Below, piece by piece: positions 1 to 11,800 of a DNA stretch of 64,000 nt. A program made the translations under genes and the position numbers. The notes under the pieces were generated by a model. That model had not been told where the DNA came from. It saw nothing but the letters and a program-made list of their open reading frames with translations, and made no database searches. Each line of letters opens with the position of its first letter. Within the stretch, counting starts at the first letter, position 1. The DNA comes from Linnemannia elongata (Eukaryota; Mortierellomycota; Mortierellomycetes; Mortierellales; Mortierellaceae): positions 186,001 through 250,000 of the forward strand of contig JAXBDG010000016.1 of assembly GCA_036320915.1 (NCBI GenBank), given 5' to 3'.

Positions 1-68
1 GTAGCAGAATGAGGCTCAGTTAAGCAACAAAAAAGTGCTAGAAGTTAAAGAGTGCGCTAGAGTCAAAG

Positions 69-719
69 CTACTGAAAGCATTCACCTCCGTTGTTCGTCG
101 GAGGCCATACTGGTGGGGTTGCACCCAGACAGGCAGTTGTGCATCCATTGCACCGTACCAGGTTCCTGTCTCTTCTCCTATTCTCCACCTCTTCACATTC
201 TGATTGATCTTCCCCCGAAAAATCTTGGCAGGCGTCAAAACGTCTCCGATACAAGCTTTGGACCCTTTCTCCACACTGTTCCGACTCGGGACGGCATATA
301 TCTTCGTCACAGAACTCCTCGTCGTTCGCAGCCTGCTGTGACAAAGGGAACATCTGGTTGAACAGCTGACCATACGTGCAGTGACCACTCTTTCCTGGTT
401 TAGGTTCGGCACAGAGAGCAGCATATCTTGCGTCAAAAGTTGAAGCGAGAGTTTGCAAACTGGTTCTACACGCAGGGATACCGTTCGGGTTGCAATGCTC
501 TGTGAGGTAGGCAGTCCACCGCGACATGCAATTTTTCCAAACTACATCGGAGCAGGCCCAGTTCTCAACGTTGCCATTCCAACATTGACTGTTACTTCGA
601 GACCAGCAATCATTCGTGAGGGATTGCCTGAGACCGTTAAGCACTTGAACGTTACAATTTGCCGCCACGTGTTGAATAATCAACTGGCAATAAAACGCGA
701 CTAAAATCAAACGCAGCAT
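69..719 (-). CDS. Cysteine-rich secreted protein, function unknown
   Basis: The reading frame gives 216 aa from the chosen start at 719; an in-frame ATG 28 codons earlier (803) is less likely because it would bury the signal peptide. The protein opens with a hydrophobic signal peptide (MLRLILVAFYCQ..., likely cleaved after VAA). The mature part holds 18 cysteines, an even number spread over its whole length, which suggests a disulfide-rich extracellular protein. It has no hydrophobic C-terminal tail, so it is probably soluble. I do not recognise the family. A TATA box lies at 1068-1077, and a good donor (CAAG/GTAAGC, about 1014) sits between it and the ATG, so a 5' UTR intron is likely. It stands alone beside a repeat field, a typical setting for lineage-specific secreted genes. 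That it is secreted is fairly sure; its role is not known. Confidence 0.7.
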   Translation of the reverse strand: MLRLILVAFYCQLIIQHVAANCNVQVLNGLRQSLTNDCWSRSNSQCWNGNVENWACSDVVWKNCMSRWTAYLTEHCNPNGIPACRTSLQTLASTFDARYAALCAEPKPGKSGHCTYGQLFNQMFPLSQQAANDEEFCDEDICRPESEQCGERVQSLYRRRFDACQDFSGEDQSECEEVENRRRDRNLVRCNGCTTACLGATPPVWPPTNNGGECFQ

Positions 720-1067
720 TGCGTAGAGACTATAAGAGAGAGGATTAGATAAAACGTGGATGATATCGATAAAGACCTTACTATGGGTGGACCAGTGCAG
801 CATGAGTTATTACCTTGCTTATGGGAGAGGGTTGGGAACGACAGACAAAGAGGATGGAATAGGTGCTTTTGCGTAGGATAATGTAGTTGCCGCGGAGAAT
901 GGAAAAAAAATCCGAGGAAAAGTTATGTATGGTGGGAAGATATGTGAATGTAAGACTGGGATGAAAGTCAATTAGGAATATAGGACAACGGAGCGGAAGG
1001 CGGGGGTTGCTTACCTTGTTTGTAGGCCGTGGAGAGAGCTGTGGAAAAAAGTGGGGCGGGATGGAGG

Positions 1068-1077
1068 CTTTTATATA
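1068..1077 (-). promoter_or_regulatory. TATA box of the cysteine-rich secreted protein gene
   Basis: Read on the minus strand this is TATATAAAAG, about 350 bp before the chosen ATG at 719. The gap is explained by a probable 5' UTR intron whose donor CAAG/GTAAGC lies near 1014. A strong TATA box in a fungal gene usually goes with inducible expression (inference). Confidence 0.5.
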
Positions 1078-1329
1078 TCAGAGGTTCCCATCAAGGATCA
1101 GAAATCGACTTTGCAGAAATAATATACATTGGTGCCATTCTTAATAGGTTTTCCAATATACGATACTCATTGGATATGTGCCATGCGCATGATCGGAAAA
1201 GAAGAGATTTTTCGTTATGAGGAGCAAGCAAATACTTAGATCACCTTGTGGACTTGAAGAGTGTGGAAGACGCGAAGAATCGTTTAGCAGAGACTCCCAT
1301 GCCAAGTCGTAGATGTAGAGGAAACATTC

Positions 1330-2880
1330 AGAGGAAACGAGTTCACAATGCGCATGCATAGAGAATAGGGGCAAATGTAAGAGCCAGTGCATGCACAATG
1401 AGAGAAATAACTGCAAGCACAGCGCGTAAACAGAGAAAAGGGTCAGGGAAGCATGCAAGAGAATGATTAGCGAATAAGAAAGGAGTGTATGCACAGTGCA
1501 TGAAGACTGAAAAGAACATAGCAGCTTTCCTGGGCTTAAGAGGTAAGAGAATATGAACAAGGAATAGGGACAGGGGAATGTACCAGAGCACAGTAACAAA
1601 GAAAGAGGAATGAGAACGACCGTAGAGACTAGAGACAAAGAAAGGGGCATGGGGTTGTGTGAGGCGTGGATAACGAAAGCCAGATCATAGAGCATTGACA
1701 CCGCAAGAACAACGTAAAGGGCATGGTTAAAAGGGGAATGGGGATGTTAAAGGGCATGAGCAGAGAAGATAAATACTGAGCTCACAGAGCAAGACGGACA
1801 AAAGGCATGTGGGACGTGCTGGGGCATGGGAAGAAAAGGAGAATTGAAACGAAAATGCCTGAACATAAACAGCAGAAGCAATATGGGTATCTGCTGTGGT
1901 ATGGGATAGAAAAAGAAAAAAAGGATGGCGTACAGTGCTTCAACAGGGTAAGTGACGTATGACCTGTGAGGGCATGACTAGCGAAAGAAAAATGATGTGG
2001 GTGCTGGCCATGAAAAAAAGAAGCATGAGAACATGCAGCTGTGTAGTTGGAACTAGAAAAGATGCTCTTCACTTGAAAACGGAAAAAGAGCACGGGAAAA
2101 AACAATGGGAGCTTCAAAGGCGAAAGCAAACAAAGTGTGCACATATCATGAACAAGAGAAGGGCATGGAAACGTGACAGTGCGTGGTAGCGAAGAGGGAG
2201 GAGAGTAAGCACAGCGCATGAATAATTAAAACAGAATGAGAGTACGATAGGGCGCAAGTAGATTATGAAGGACTGAGCGCTGTGTGTGAAGTAACGGCAC
2301 CAAAAAAGAGATGACTGTGCAGCCAATGAACAGAAAAGGGGTATGGTAACATGCTATGGCGTGGGTAACGAGAAGAATGGATATTCGCATAGTGAATGAA
2401 CTAAAAAAAAAACTTACAGTAATGTGGGTGTGGTTGCTGCGGGTGGGAAAGAGAAAGAATATACGCAAGGCATGAACGGAAAGAATGGGCTTGGGGATGT
2501 GCGATGAGCGGGTGGAGAAAGCAAGAAAGTAAAAAGAGTACGCACAGCGCATGAGCAGCATAAAGGGGCATGGGAATGTGCTAGGTCGTTGGCAGCGATG
2601 AAAAAGATAACCACAGTGCATATGCAAAGGAAAAGGGGTATAAGAAGGCACCAGGGCATGGGTAGCAAAAGGAAATGGACATGAACAGAAACAAAGAGCA
2701 TAGGAACGAATCCAAGGGTGGGTTGCGAAGAAGGAAGAGAGTAAGCTTTGCGCAAACAAAGGAAATGAACATGGGACATGCATGGGCAGTGTACGAACAA
2801 GGAAAAGGGGGCACGAAAGCAAACTGAAATGGGAAGTATGCACAGCGCTTGAATACATAGAGGGGGCAGAGGTGTGTGCT
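1330..2880. repeat. Degenerate repeat field built on a GCACAGCGCATGA-type core
   Basis: A purine-rich stretch in which variants of the same words keep returning: GCACAGCGCATGA, AAAGGGGCATGGGAA and GGGCATGGGTAGCGAA. Clear cores are at 1416, 1490, 2208-2220, 2541-2555, 2611-2624 and 2839-2850. Units are irregular in length, roughly 60-110 bp, and strongly diverged. Open frames on the minus strand here are rich in Ser, Leu, Phe, Cys and His and only reflect the repeat; I do not call them genes. It looks like an old minisatellite. Confidence 0.6.
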
Positions 2881-2899
2881 CAGGCTTGAGCGATGAAAA

Positions 2900-3360
2900 T
2901 ACATGTCTCCCTTCTCTTCTCTTTTATCTTTTCTCTATTCTCTTCTCTTCTCTCTTCTCTCTAACTCTTTTCTCTACTCTCTTCTCTTCTCTTCTCTTCT
3001 CTAACCTCTCTTCTCACTTCCTTTTTTTTTTTTTTTTTTTTTTTTCCAAGTACACAATAATTGCAGTCTTCACCTGATATATGAACCAGTTACTTTGTAA
3101 ACCATGTGATTTAAGATGTTAAGTCGCATAGGCTGTGACTAGAGAGGGTGCCTGCGGGCGATGCCACGAGTGTTTGTGTTGGTGCTGGTGTTGGTGCTGT
3201 GGTGGGAGATGGAATGGGGTTCTTGGAGGCTCTTGGGCTTTTTTGGGTTCACTGGGATAGAGAAAAAAAGAAAAAAAGAAAAAAAAGAAAACAAGAAAAG
3301 AAAAAAGAAAAAAAGTAAACAAAAAAAGAAAAAGAAAAAAAAAGAAAAAAAAAACTTCAG
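2900..3360. repeat. Simple-sequence block: CTTCT tract, poly-T and A-rich tract
   Basis: Pyrimidine repeats of the CTCTTCT type run from about 2900 to 3015, followed by a poly-T run (about 3022-3045). A GTGTTGGTGCTG repeat follows at 3174-3200, then an AAAAAG-rich tract at 3260-3352. Lysine-rich and phenylalanine-rich open frames in this interval are products of composition. Confidence 0.7.
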
Positions 3361-4552
3361 TGTCCTGAGGTGCGCGTTGTGTGTGCGGTCACCTTCGCTT
3401 CGGGGGTGCTCCTTGGGGTGCTCTTCGAGTGCCCATGCCGTCTCTTGGCGTCAAGACTGCAGTCCCGTTAGCTGAGGGAAGTTAGCTGAGGGAAGGGGGA
3501 GAAGAGAGGGGAGGATCTGCTGCTGTTTTCATTTCGATGGTCTCTCTTACGGCCTTGATTTTTTCGACGACGGGCCAGTATGCTCTTGGCTGTTCTTGCG
3601 CACATACCAGCCCCCGCTGTGCGTCTCCAGTGTTGATTGCCTCTCTTGTGCTCAGGGGGATCCAAAAAAAAAGAGATCAACAGGGGAAAGAGTGCTTGCT
3701 TAAAAGTTCGCGCAAGATTGCTTTGATGGTTGCGCTCGCAGCGCGCTCCCTCCCTTCTTCCGCATGCGGCGCCAGGAAGGGAACACATAGCTCGGGCTTC
3801 AACCTCACAAAGTACTGGCGCTTCGCGCAAGATACTGGTTCGGGCCATGTCCCTCATGTGATTAGAGATGGGTTCCTGGGTCCCGAGGCCCCGCCTGTGG
3901 GACCTATACTGGCTCTCGGTTACTGCAAGGAACATCTCTACGTCTCTTTGTCGGTGAAAAAGACTGACTCTGCGAATAAATTTTTCGGAAGAGATATCAA
4001 AGGGGTCTTTCTTCTCTTCGTTTTTTTTTTTTTTCGATTGACTTACTAATTGACCATGCTGTAAGTTGAAGGACCAGGTGATAGCTATTGACAGAGCACA
4101 TCAGCAAATGTGGCATATTAGTTTATAGCCACTAATACACGTTGCACCCCACGCATATTGTGGCAATACAAAGTCTTTCCTCAGTTATCCAAGTGCTGTG
4201 TTGGTCAAATGAAGACCTTCCATGCTTCTCTCCTTTATTTTTTCATCTCCCTCGCGTACATATACAAAAAATAAACTTTTAATACTGTGGCGGAATCAGG
4301 GCTTGTTCGCTGCGGATGATAGAGCGGTCGTAGCGCTCCCTCAGTTACCGCCTCTCTCGACTCCTTGAATGGACACTATGCGCTTTCACTGAAATAACAA
4401 GTCAGCTAATGTCGGTGGTGTCTTTGGTTAAGGCAAAGAGCAAAAGAACCACCATGCTTTACCCAAAAAAAAGACCATCCGGTCAGGGTATATGATTTGC
4501 TACATGTTGGTCAATACTCCATCCTCCTCTCCTTTCTCCTTCTTTCTCTACC
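3361..4552. other. Gene-poor interval with a GC-richer island
   Basis: The part at 3360-3960 is visibly richer in G and C than its flanks and is open on both strands (plus 3537-4049, minus 3468-3935), but neither frame looks like a protein family I know and neither has a convincing start context. A 14-bp direct duplication (GTTAGCTGAGGGAA) sits at 3467-3494. The rest, 3960-4552, shows nothing I can support beyond being the 3' flank of the small minus-strand gene that follows. Confidence 0.4.
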
Positions 4553-4804
4553 TCATACATAAGCCCTGCCATCTTCAACGGCAGGCTCGACTTTATCCCG
4601 TCTCCGCTGCTGTTGCTGATAGCTCCGTACACGTTTCGCAGTCGTGTTAACAATGACTCCAGCAACGTTTCCGGTACTCCTTGCGAGGCAGTAGCAGAAT
4701 GTTGAAATGCTGAGGAGTGGGATACCGATGAGGAGGAACCATATCGAAAGTGAGGCGAGCCATTGGAGGATGTATGTCTCTGGGATGTAGGATTGGAAGG
4801 ACAT
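4553..4804 (-). CDS. Small single-pass membrane protein, hypothetical
   Basis: An 83-aa protein starting at an ATG with a good fungal context (ACACAAATG). It has a short polar N-terminus, one hydrophobic segment at about residues 14-42 containing WFLLIGIPLLSISTFCYCLA, and a basic, glutamine-rich tail (KRVRSYQQQQRRRDK) before the acidic end. By the positive-inside rule the basic C-terminal side should face the cytosol. The sequence around the hydrophobic stretch looks like a real membrane helix, unlike the shadow frames nearby. I do not recognise a family. No intron is needed. An unspliced small gene of this kind is hard to prove without transcript data. Confidence 0.5.
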   Translation of the reverse strand: MSFQSYIPETYILQWLASLSIWFLLIGIPLLSISTFCYCLARSTGNVAGVIVNTTAKRVRSYQQQQRRRDKVEPAVEDGRAYV

Positions 4805-6924
4805 TTGTGTTTCTTTGTTGGTTGTGAAATAGAGGGGGTTTTGATTGCAGCAAGGGAGAAGGAAGTATGTGTGAGGTTAGAAAGGGTTGGAGGGTGGACT
4901 GTGGAAATGTATGTGCGGGTAGCGCCCCACGGTAGAAACTCAGCCAGTCTGGTGTAGATCTCTTTCTTTTGATTGTCTGTTTCTCCCCCTTTGCATACCG
5001 GAGCAAAAGATGGAATGAACGAGTGAACCAAAAGCAAGAGATGGGTGGGTCGAGGTTGACGAGGAAGTTGAATGGAAGAATGGGCGAATGAAGAGGTACG
5101 AGAGTGATGAACGATGAAGAGGTTAGAGTGAATGAGAGTAACAGGTACATGTAATCACTGTGGCCTATTCCATTTCTCTCTCTCTCTCTCTCTCTGTCTC
5201 TTTTTTTTGGAACGTCAAAGTTTTAATCCGAAAACGGAAGTCTAAGTGTAGCTCATGCGAGCACGGTATTCTACGTCGTTATAGCAAAGCAGAATAGATA
5301 AAGTGTACTGCGCAAAACCGAGGAAACACAATCCGTAATCTGCGCCAGGCGCACCTGCGCATACCTCCGGATGACCCTTGCTGCCCTTCGGGGGCGGTTC
5401 AAGGGGTAAGACTAGGTGTCTTCCGTCTCTCTCTCTCTGTCTCTCTCTCTTCGCTTTGAAGAGAGAAAAAAAAATTCATCACGTGCAGCCCATGGGTATA
5501 GAATGAGGAGTGGGTGCGTGCGAAATGGAGTTGTGGAGAAAGAAGGCGTAAAGGAATGGATGACAGGCTTAGCTTAGCTGTCAAAGTGATAGTGAGGGAG
5601 AGGACTGATCATCGACTCGCCCCTATTTCAAACTGCCTATCTCTTCTATATGGAATATCTTTTCTATCTCTTTTTGTCTCTGCAAGGGCAAGAGAATCAT
5701 AAAGTGAGGACAAAGCCTCTCGAACCATTCAGGAACACACTCCCCACTCCCACTTCAGCTCCAGGAGTGGTATGTATCCCAGTTAAAACACTTCCGACCC
5801 AAAAGAATCTCGAACGATGGGTCTCACCCACAGAGTTTGGATCTTGTCTCTCAAAATCAAACATGTCTCCCTCAGAAGAAGTGAAAGTGATACCCAATCC
5901 GCGTTTCTCCATCCTGTTAGTGGTGGTGTCTCCAATAGATAATCTTGTGTCTGAGGAGAGATGGGAAAGTGTCAAGGCACTCTACTTTGTAAAGGGAGCC
6001 AAAAATGGGGTTATATTGGTTACCGAGGGTGTGGAATATATACCGCTATCTACCCCTGGTCCCTGACATATGAAGCCCTTGTGCGCTTTTGCATAGCCAT
6101 TGATTGTGTGAGAAAGGGATTATGAGAGGAGAAGGGTTGATAGTCGACTGTCCTTTTTATTTGTCTGCGATGGAGCCGTGAAGTTCGTGGAGTTGATAAA
6201 GAAAGACGTAAAGGAGAGAGAAGAATGTTTGGTTTCCAGGTCGGGTCTCGCACCTTGTTTCTCTCAAACAGATGAATGGACCGTCATAACACAATGTCGA
6301 TTTACCTTTCTTTTTGAGTGATTGAATGTAAGTATGTATGGGTTTCGACATCACCCGATAAACCTAGACTCCATCTTTCTGTCCACGCTGTTTTTTTTGT
6401 CCCACGCCAAGTCTGCAAAGCGTTAATTGATCTTATCATCTATCTTCTATCTATTGACAAACAAAAGGACGACTTTTTCATTCATGCTTCTTCTTTATTT
6501 GGCTGTTGCATATGCATGCATGTAAGCATTGGGCAACAGAGACAACAACCAAAGTGCTCACGAGAGGAATGGGGGAAGAGAGGAATGGAGAAATGAAGCG
6601 CTATTGACCCTTTTGAAGTGGTCCTTGACCAGTCCTTAATGTTTAACCCTCTTGTTCCTGCGTAACGATGGCAGATTGCACCAGTGACTCGACTTGTTCA
6701 TCGAAAGGAGAAGGAAGGAAGGAAAGAAAACTTTGTTTCGTAGAAAAAGGTGACTTGGATGTCTCGGGTTCAAAACCTATTCTTCTGGGCATCTGTTGTT
6801 CATGACCCGTCTCTATTTGACCTGTGACAGGTCCCTCCCAAGGCTTCGTTGACATTTCCATGGGGTTGTTCACAAAACAAGAATATTGAAGCGGGCCCTC
6901 CCTTTCACAACCCGATGGAGCTCT

Positions 6925-6958
<34 letters not shown>

Positions 6959-7952
6959 AGATGGTGTATTGCCATGGTTATGATCGCCTGCTACGTGTTG
7001 CTCTCGGGAATGGTGGGGTGGGTAGGAGCACGGCGTAACACCGGTTGGTTGTCCTCTGTGAGCTATGACTTTTATTCAATGCTATCCTGTTCGCCCTTCC
7101 TATGTTCCTGCTCCTGCATTGTCCCATCCGAGCGTCGTTGTAGAAAAGCATAGTGAGGCAGATTACGCTTTAGATATGAGTGATGTACAGGCCATATCAA
7201 AAAGACAAGAAGATGAGAAAAGTGGAAAGGAAGGAATTACTAAAAAGAAGAGGAAAGAGAAGAGGAAAGATATCGTGCTTGGACTTTGCAAGAGATAAAA
7301 AAAAAAAAAGAAAAAAAAAAAAAGGCAGACTCCCAAAAGATATCGCCACTTGGTCACGAAAAGAGCAAAGAAAAATGAAAGGAAAGGGCGGGACATGAAG
7401 TCAAGATAAAAGAAAAGCCAGCGAGATAGGGGCCAACAGGTGTCTAGAAAAAAAAAGTGTGGAGAAGTGCGAAAATAAAGCCGAGAGCAATGAAGAATAA
7501 GAGTGAGAGAAGAGGAGGCCTAAAGATAAGATAGCATCTTCTGTTCAAAGGTAAAAAGGAGATGATTAGCGTGCGCACCGTCCAACACTCGGAATAGCAA
7601 CAGAAAAATATATCATCGATTGGGAGAGAAAGACGGAGCTGGGTTAGAACCTTCGTAAAAGGAGGGGAGATAGACTACGTAGAGAAAAGAAAGCCAATGC
7701 TCAATTGTTGCGAGTTGGTTGGTTATCAGTGTTTTGTTTTTGTTTGTTTGTTTGTTGTCATGTCCCCCCTTCTTACTCTCTATCTGGATGGGATGAACAA
7801 CATGTATGTGTGGTCGGATAGTTGTGGGTGTGGTGGACAATGCTCAAACAGTCAGACAAGGGCGGGAATCGGACGGGCTAGAAAAAGAAAAAGAAAAAAA
7901 ATTCAAAGGTCCGACCAAGTGAACACTTATCCATCCGTTCATTCCCCCTTTG

Positions 7953-8004
<52 letters not shown>

Positions 8005-8673
8005 CATAGAAAATCGAATGGACGATGATAGAGTAAACAAGGTTGTGTTGGGTTGTTCATTGGATATAGGTGGGGTGATTATGGATTGTTGTATTTCTTT
8101 CGTTCTTGTCATTGACGAGGAAGCATTCGTATCTTTCGTGGTATCATTGACAGTGTATCATTTTATCGTTGCTTTTGTTGTTTGATGGTCAATGGTATGG
8201 TTTTGTCTCTGATTGTGTGTGTGCGAGTGAGTGAGTGTGTGAGTTGTCGTCTGTTATCCAACATGACTCGAAAAAAAAGATGTTAAAGGAACGAAAACGT
8301 AAAGTCTCGCAATGAAAGGAGTAACGAAGAGAGAAAAAAGAGACATTTTGTCTGGATGGGATTCGATGTGATCCACCGACTGGGAAAGGGAACAGCAGCA
8401 ACAACGGTTATGGAGGGAGGGTGAAGGAAGAGGAAGAGACAGAGGGAGAAGCACAGACATCACATCGACGATACATATACGGATCAGAAAGAGGGAGGAA
8501 GAGGAGGGGTTTCTATTCGTTAATGATCAAAAACCCAATTCAATGATTACGGTATTGAGTAATAATCACCCTATCATGCCTATCATTCACACCATCATAT
8601 CTGCTCGATCCGAATGCAACAACAGACTTTTTTTTCTTTTTTTTATGACCTTTGCCTTCAAATAAAAGGCTAC
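4805..8673. other. Gene-poor, homopolymer-rich interval
   Basis: No gene can be supported here. It contains CT and T-rich microsatellites (5175-5210, 5424-5450), a T31 run (6927-6957), an A/G-rich lysine-type tract (7210-7390) and a T38-A11 junction (7956-8004). The only places that read somewhat like coding sequence are 5697-5960, open on both strands, where the minus strand has an acceptor-like CTCCTCAG at about 5960, and the minus frame at 6643-6920. Either could be a relic exon; neither has splice partners that I could find. Confidence 0.5.
7956..8004. repeat. Homopolymer junction T38 followed by A11
   Basis: An uninterrupted run of T (7956-7993) passes straight into a run of A (7994-8004). 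Such a junction can fold back on itself, and run lengths are prone to sequencing error. No mobile-element end was recognised beside it. Confidence 0.8.
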
Positions 8674-8860
8674 GTCGCTCCTCTCTCTTTTTTTCGCTTT
8701 CTGTTTCTCTCTCCTCTTCTTTAAATCACTCACTCACCTCTTCTCCCTTCACTCCTCTTCTCCTCCCTCACTCTCACTCATCTCTCATTCCTTCTCTTCT
8801 CTCCTCTCTTCACCTCCATTCCTTCCTCTCATTCCTTCTTCTCTCCTTCACTACAAAATA
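8674..8860 (+). promoter_or_regulatory. Pyrimidine-rich leader of the glycogen synthase gene
   Basis: About 180 bp of almost pure C and T (CTCTCTCC, CTTCTC words) ends a few bases before the ATG at 8868, whose context is AACACAAAATG. An AAATAAAAGG word at about 8658 may act as a weak TATA element. Pyrimidine-rich leaders of this kind also precede the OPT genes of this window and probably contain the transcription start. Confidence 0.5.
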
Positions 8861-8867
8861 ACACAAA

Positions 8868-11800
8868 ATGACTACAGAGAAGCCCGCCCAGCCAAGAAAC
8901 GTCCACAAGCCTCTCCTCTTCGAGATCGCTTGGGAGGTCGCCAACAAGGGTAAGCCTTGCTGCCCGTACAGGCAAGATAAAAGAAAAAAAAAACAAGCGA
9001 AGCAAGACAGGCAACTAACAGATTATCTTCTTTCACACGTCCTTTCAACCAACAACCAGTCGGAGGTATTTACACGGTGCTAAAGTCAAAGGCGCCCGTG
9101 ACATGCCACGAATACGGCGACCGTTACACCATGATCGGACCCCTGTCCTACAAGACCGCCCCCCTCGAGGTTGAGACTCTTGAGCCTGAGACCCCCGAGC
9201 TCCGTCTGACCCTCGAGTCGATGAAGGAGCGTGGCGTCAAGTTCCTCTACGGTCGCTGGCTGATCGAAGGTGCGCCCAAAGTTCTTTTGTTCGATACTGG
9301 ATCGGTTTACCATAAGCTGGATGAGTGGAAGGGCGATCTCTGGAACGTTGCCGGGATCCCTTCCCCACCTAATGACCATGAAACGAACGAGGCTATTCTC
9401 TTTGGATACCTTGTCGCCTGGTTCCTCGGCGAGGTAAGAACTGACTTTTTCTTTTTTTTTGACTCGATTGTTTTCAAAGTTTGTTTATGAGGAGAATTTT
9501 TTTGCTTTGGGACATGACATGGGGTTGATTCCATCAGAACAGGAACATGAGCAATCACATATCGAGCAAGAGGGAGAGGGACAGAGAATCGACACACAAG
9601 GCACGCACGAAATCAGAAAACAAAAACACGCAACAACAGCAGCTACGACGACGATAAACACTCACACCAGCAGGAAGACTACAAAAAAGAAAACGCAAAG
9701 ATAACTACATCGGGGAACATCGAAGGGAACCGGGAGTCAATAGAAGCAAATAGCAGTTGAAGGGGAAGAAGTGGAGGATACAATCGCACAAAGATGGGAA
9801 ACGATCAACAAAATGGAAGACTGAGAGATTCTATCCGTGAGAAAGGCAAAGACAAGGAGAGGCGATTCGTTATCCTGCCACTTTCCCTTTTCCCCTTACC
9901 TTCCTTACTTTCCCCTCGTTCTCCGCTTCCCCACTCTGGCATCCTCCGCTACTTTAATTTGTTATCTTTTCTGAAAAGAAAAGAGTGTGCGTGCGTAACA
10001 TCCTCGAAGAAAGGATCGAGAAAACAAAGCAAGTTAAAAAAAAGGGTTCTTGGCTCTCATTGTGTCTTTTCTCTCGAACAGTGGAAGACAAGGATTGTTT
10101 CCGGTGTCCCTCCCCCAACAAAACAAACAACAACAGCAACAAAAACAACCTGTGATCTGTAAACACAAGCGCGCTCGAGAGAATGTATTGACGAGAGAGA
10201 GAAAAGGGTGCCATTTAGGCGTGGTTCATGCGTGCTAAGTCTTCCCACTAGAGTTGGATCCATATGGTTCCCTTTTCTTTTTCTCATTCTGTGGCGCCAG
10301 GGCTTTAGAGATACAAGACAACAAAAAAGAGTCTAGCGATGAAATCGTGCACTTGACTCGCCTAGTCCACCATCATCCTTCTCGCCTTTCCCCTTTAATT
10401 TTTTTCTCTTCAGCCTAAGCTAACTACCACCTCAATCTCCTTCAATCATCATTGCTATCGATATTAGTTTGTTGTCCATGAGCAAAGGTCTGCAGTGATT
10501 GCCCACTTCCACGAATGGCTTGCCGGAGTCGGTATTGCGCTCTGCCGCAAGCGTCACATCGACGTCACGACCATCTTCACGACCCACGCCACCTTGCTCG
10601 GCCGTTACCTCTGCGCCGGCTCCGTCGATTTCTACAACAACCTCCGCTCCTTCGATGTTGACCACGAGGCCGGCAAGCGTGGCATCTACCACCGTTACTG
10701 CATCGAGCGTGCTGCAACACACTGCTGTGATGTCTTTACGACCGTCTCCCACATCACTGCCTACGAGGCCGAGCATCTGTTGAAGCGCAAGCCTGATGGT
10801 GTTTTGCCTAACGGTTTGAACGTTGTCAAGTTCTCGGCCATGCACGAGTTCCAGAACCTGCATGCCGTTTCCAAGGAGCGCATTCACAACTTTGTCCGTG
10901 GTCACTTTTATGGTCATTACGATTTTGATCTTGAGAACACTCTTTACTTCTTCACCGCTGGTCGTTATGAGTACCGTAACAAGGGTCTGGACATGTTCAT
11001 CGAGTCCCTCCAGCGTAAGTCTTTTACTGATTGTGCACGTTGACCCTCTAATGGTTTCCCTTACTTTCACATTTCTGCTTCCGATACCTTTTTTTTTTTT
11101 GTTGTTGTTGTGTTACATATCACCCGGGGAAAACAAGGGTGAAGAAAACGGCGGACTAACAAAATTATCTTTACTTATCGCGAACAAAAAAAAAAAAAAT
11201 AGGTTTGAATGAAAAGTTGAAGGCTGCTGGCTCGAACATGACAGTGGTCGCCTTTATCATTACCCCAGCCGAGACACATTCGTTCACTGTCGAGACCTTG
11301 AAGGGTCAGGCTGTTGTTAAGCAGTTGAAGGAGACTGTCACTGATATTGCCAAGCGTATGGAGACCCGTCTGTTTGAGAAGGCCGCTCGGTAAGTTCTCT
11401 TGCTTTTGCTTGTGAAAGTGCATGTATGCACGATTGATCAACAATTCGCCTACACCCATGTGCTCTTGCTAACGCATGCTTATCTTTGATACCTCAATGC
11501 ATAATCCAATTAGTGGTGGAGATGTGAACACGACCGAGTTTTTGACAAGCGAGGACCAGATTCTACTCAAGCGCCGTACATTCGCCCTCAAGAGATCCAC
11601 TCTGCCCCCTATCGTCACCCACAACATGGCTGACGACAGCAAGGACCCCGTCCTGAACCAACTCCGTCGTCTCTCGCTCTTCAACCACCCCTCCGACCGT
11701 GTCAAGGTCGTCTTCCACCCCGAGTTCTTGAACTCAAACAATCCTCTCTTTGGTCTTGATTACGAGGAGTTTGTCCGCGGTTGTCATTTGGGAGTCTTCC

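Noticed and set aside
1141..2858. Several minus-strand frames rich in Leu, Ser, Phe, Cys and His
   Set aside because: They lie in the repeat field and reflect its purine bias; no start context, splice signal or domain.
3161..3475. Lysine-rich open frame
   Set aside because: Translation of an AAAAAG simple repeat.
3537..4049. 170-codon plus-strand frame in the GC-richer island
   Set aside because: The opposite strand is open over the same stretch, there is no recognisable domain, and it ends in a poly-Phe homopolymer.
6643..6975. Minus-strand frame with RRIGFEPETS and a polylysine start
   Set aside because: The start lies in the T31 run. The GGTTCAAAACC word suggested a tRNA B box, but no A box, acceptor stem or T stem fits on either strand.
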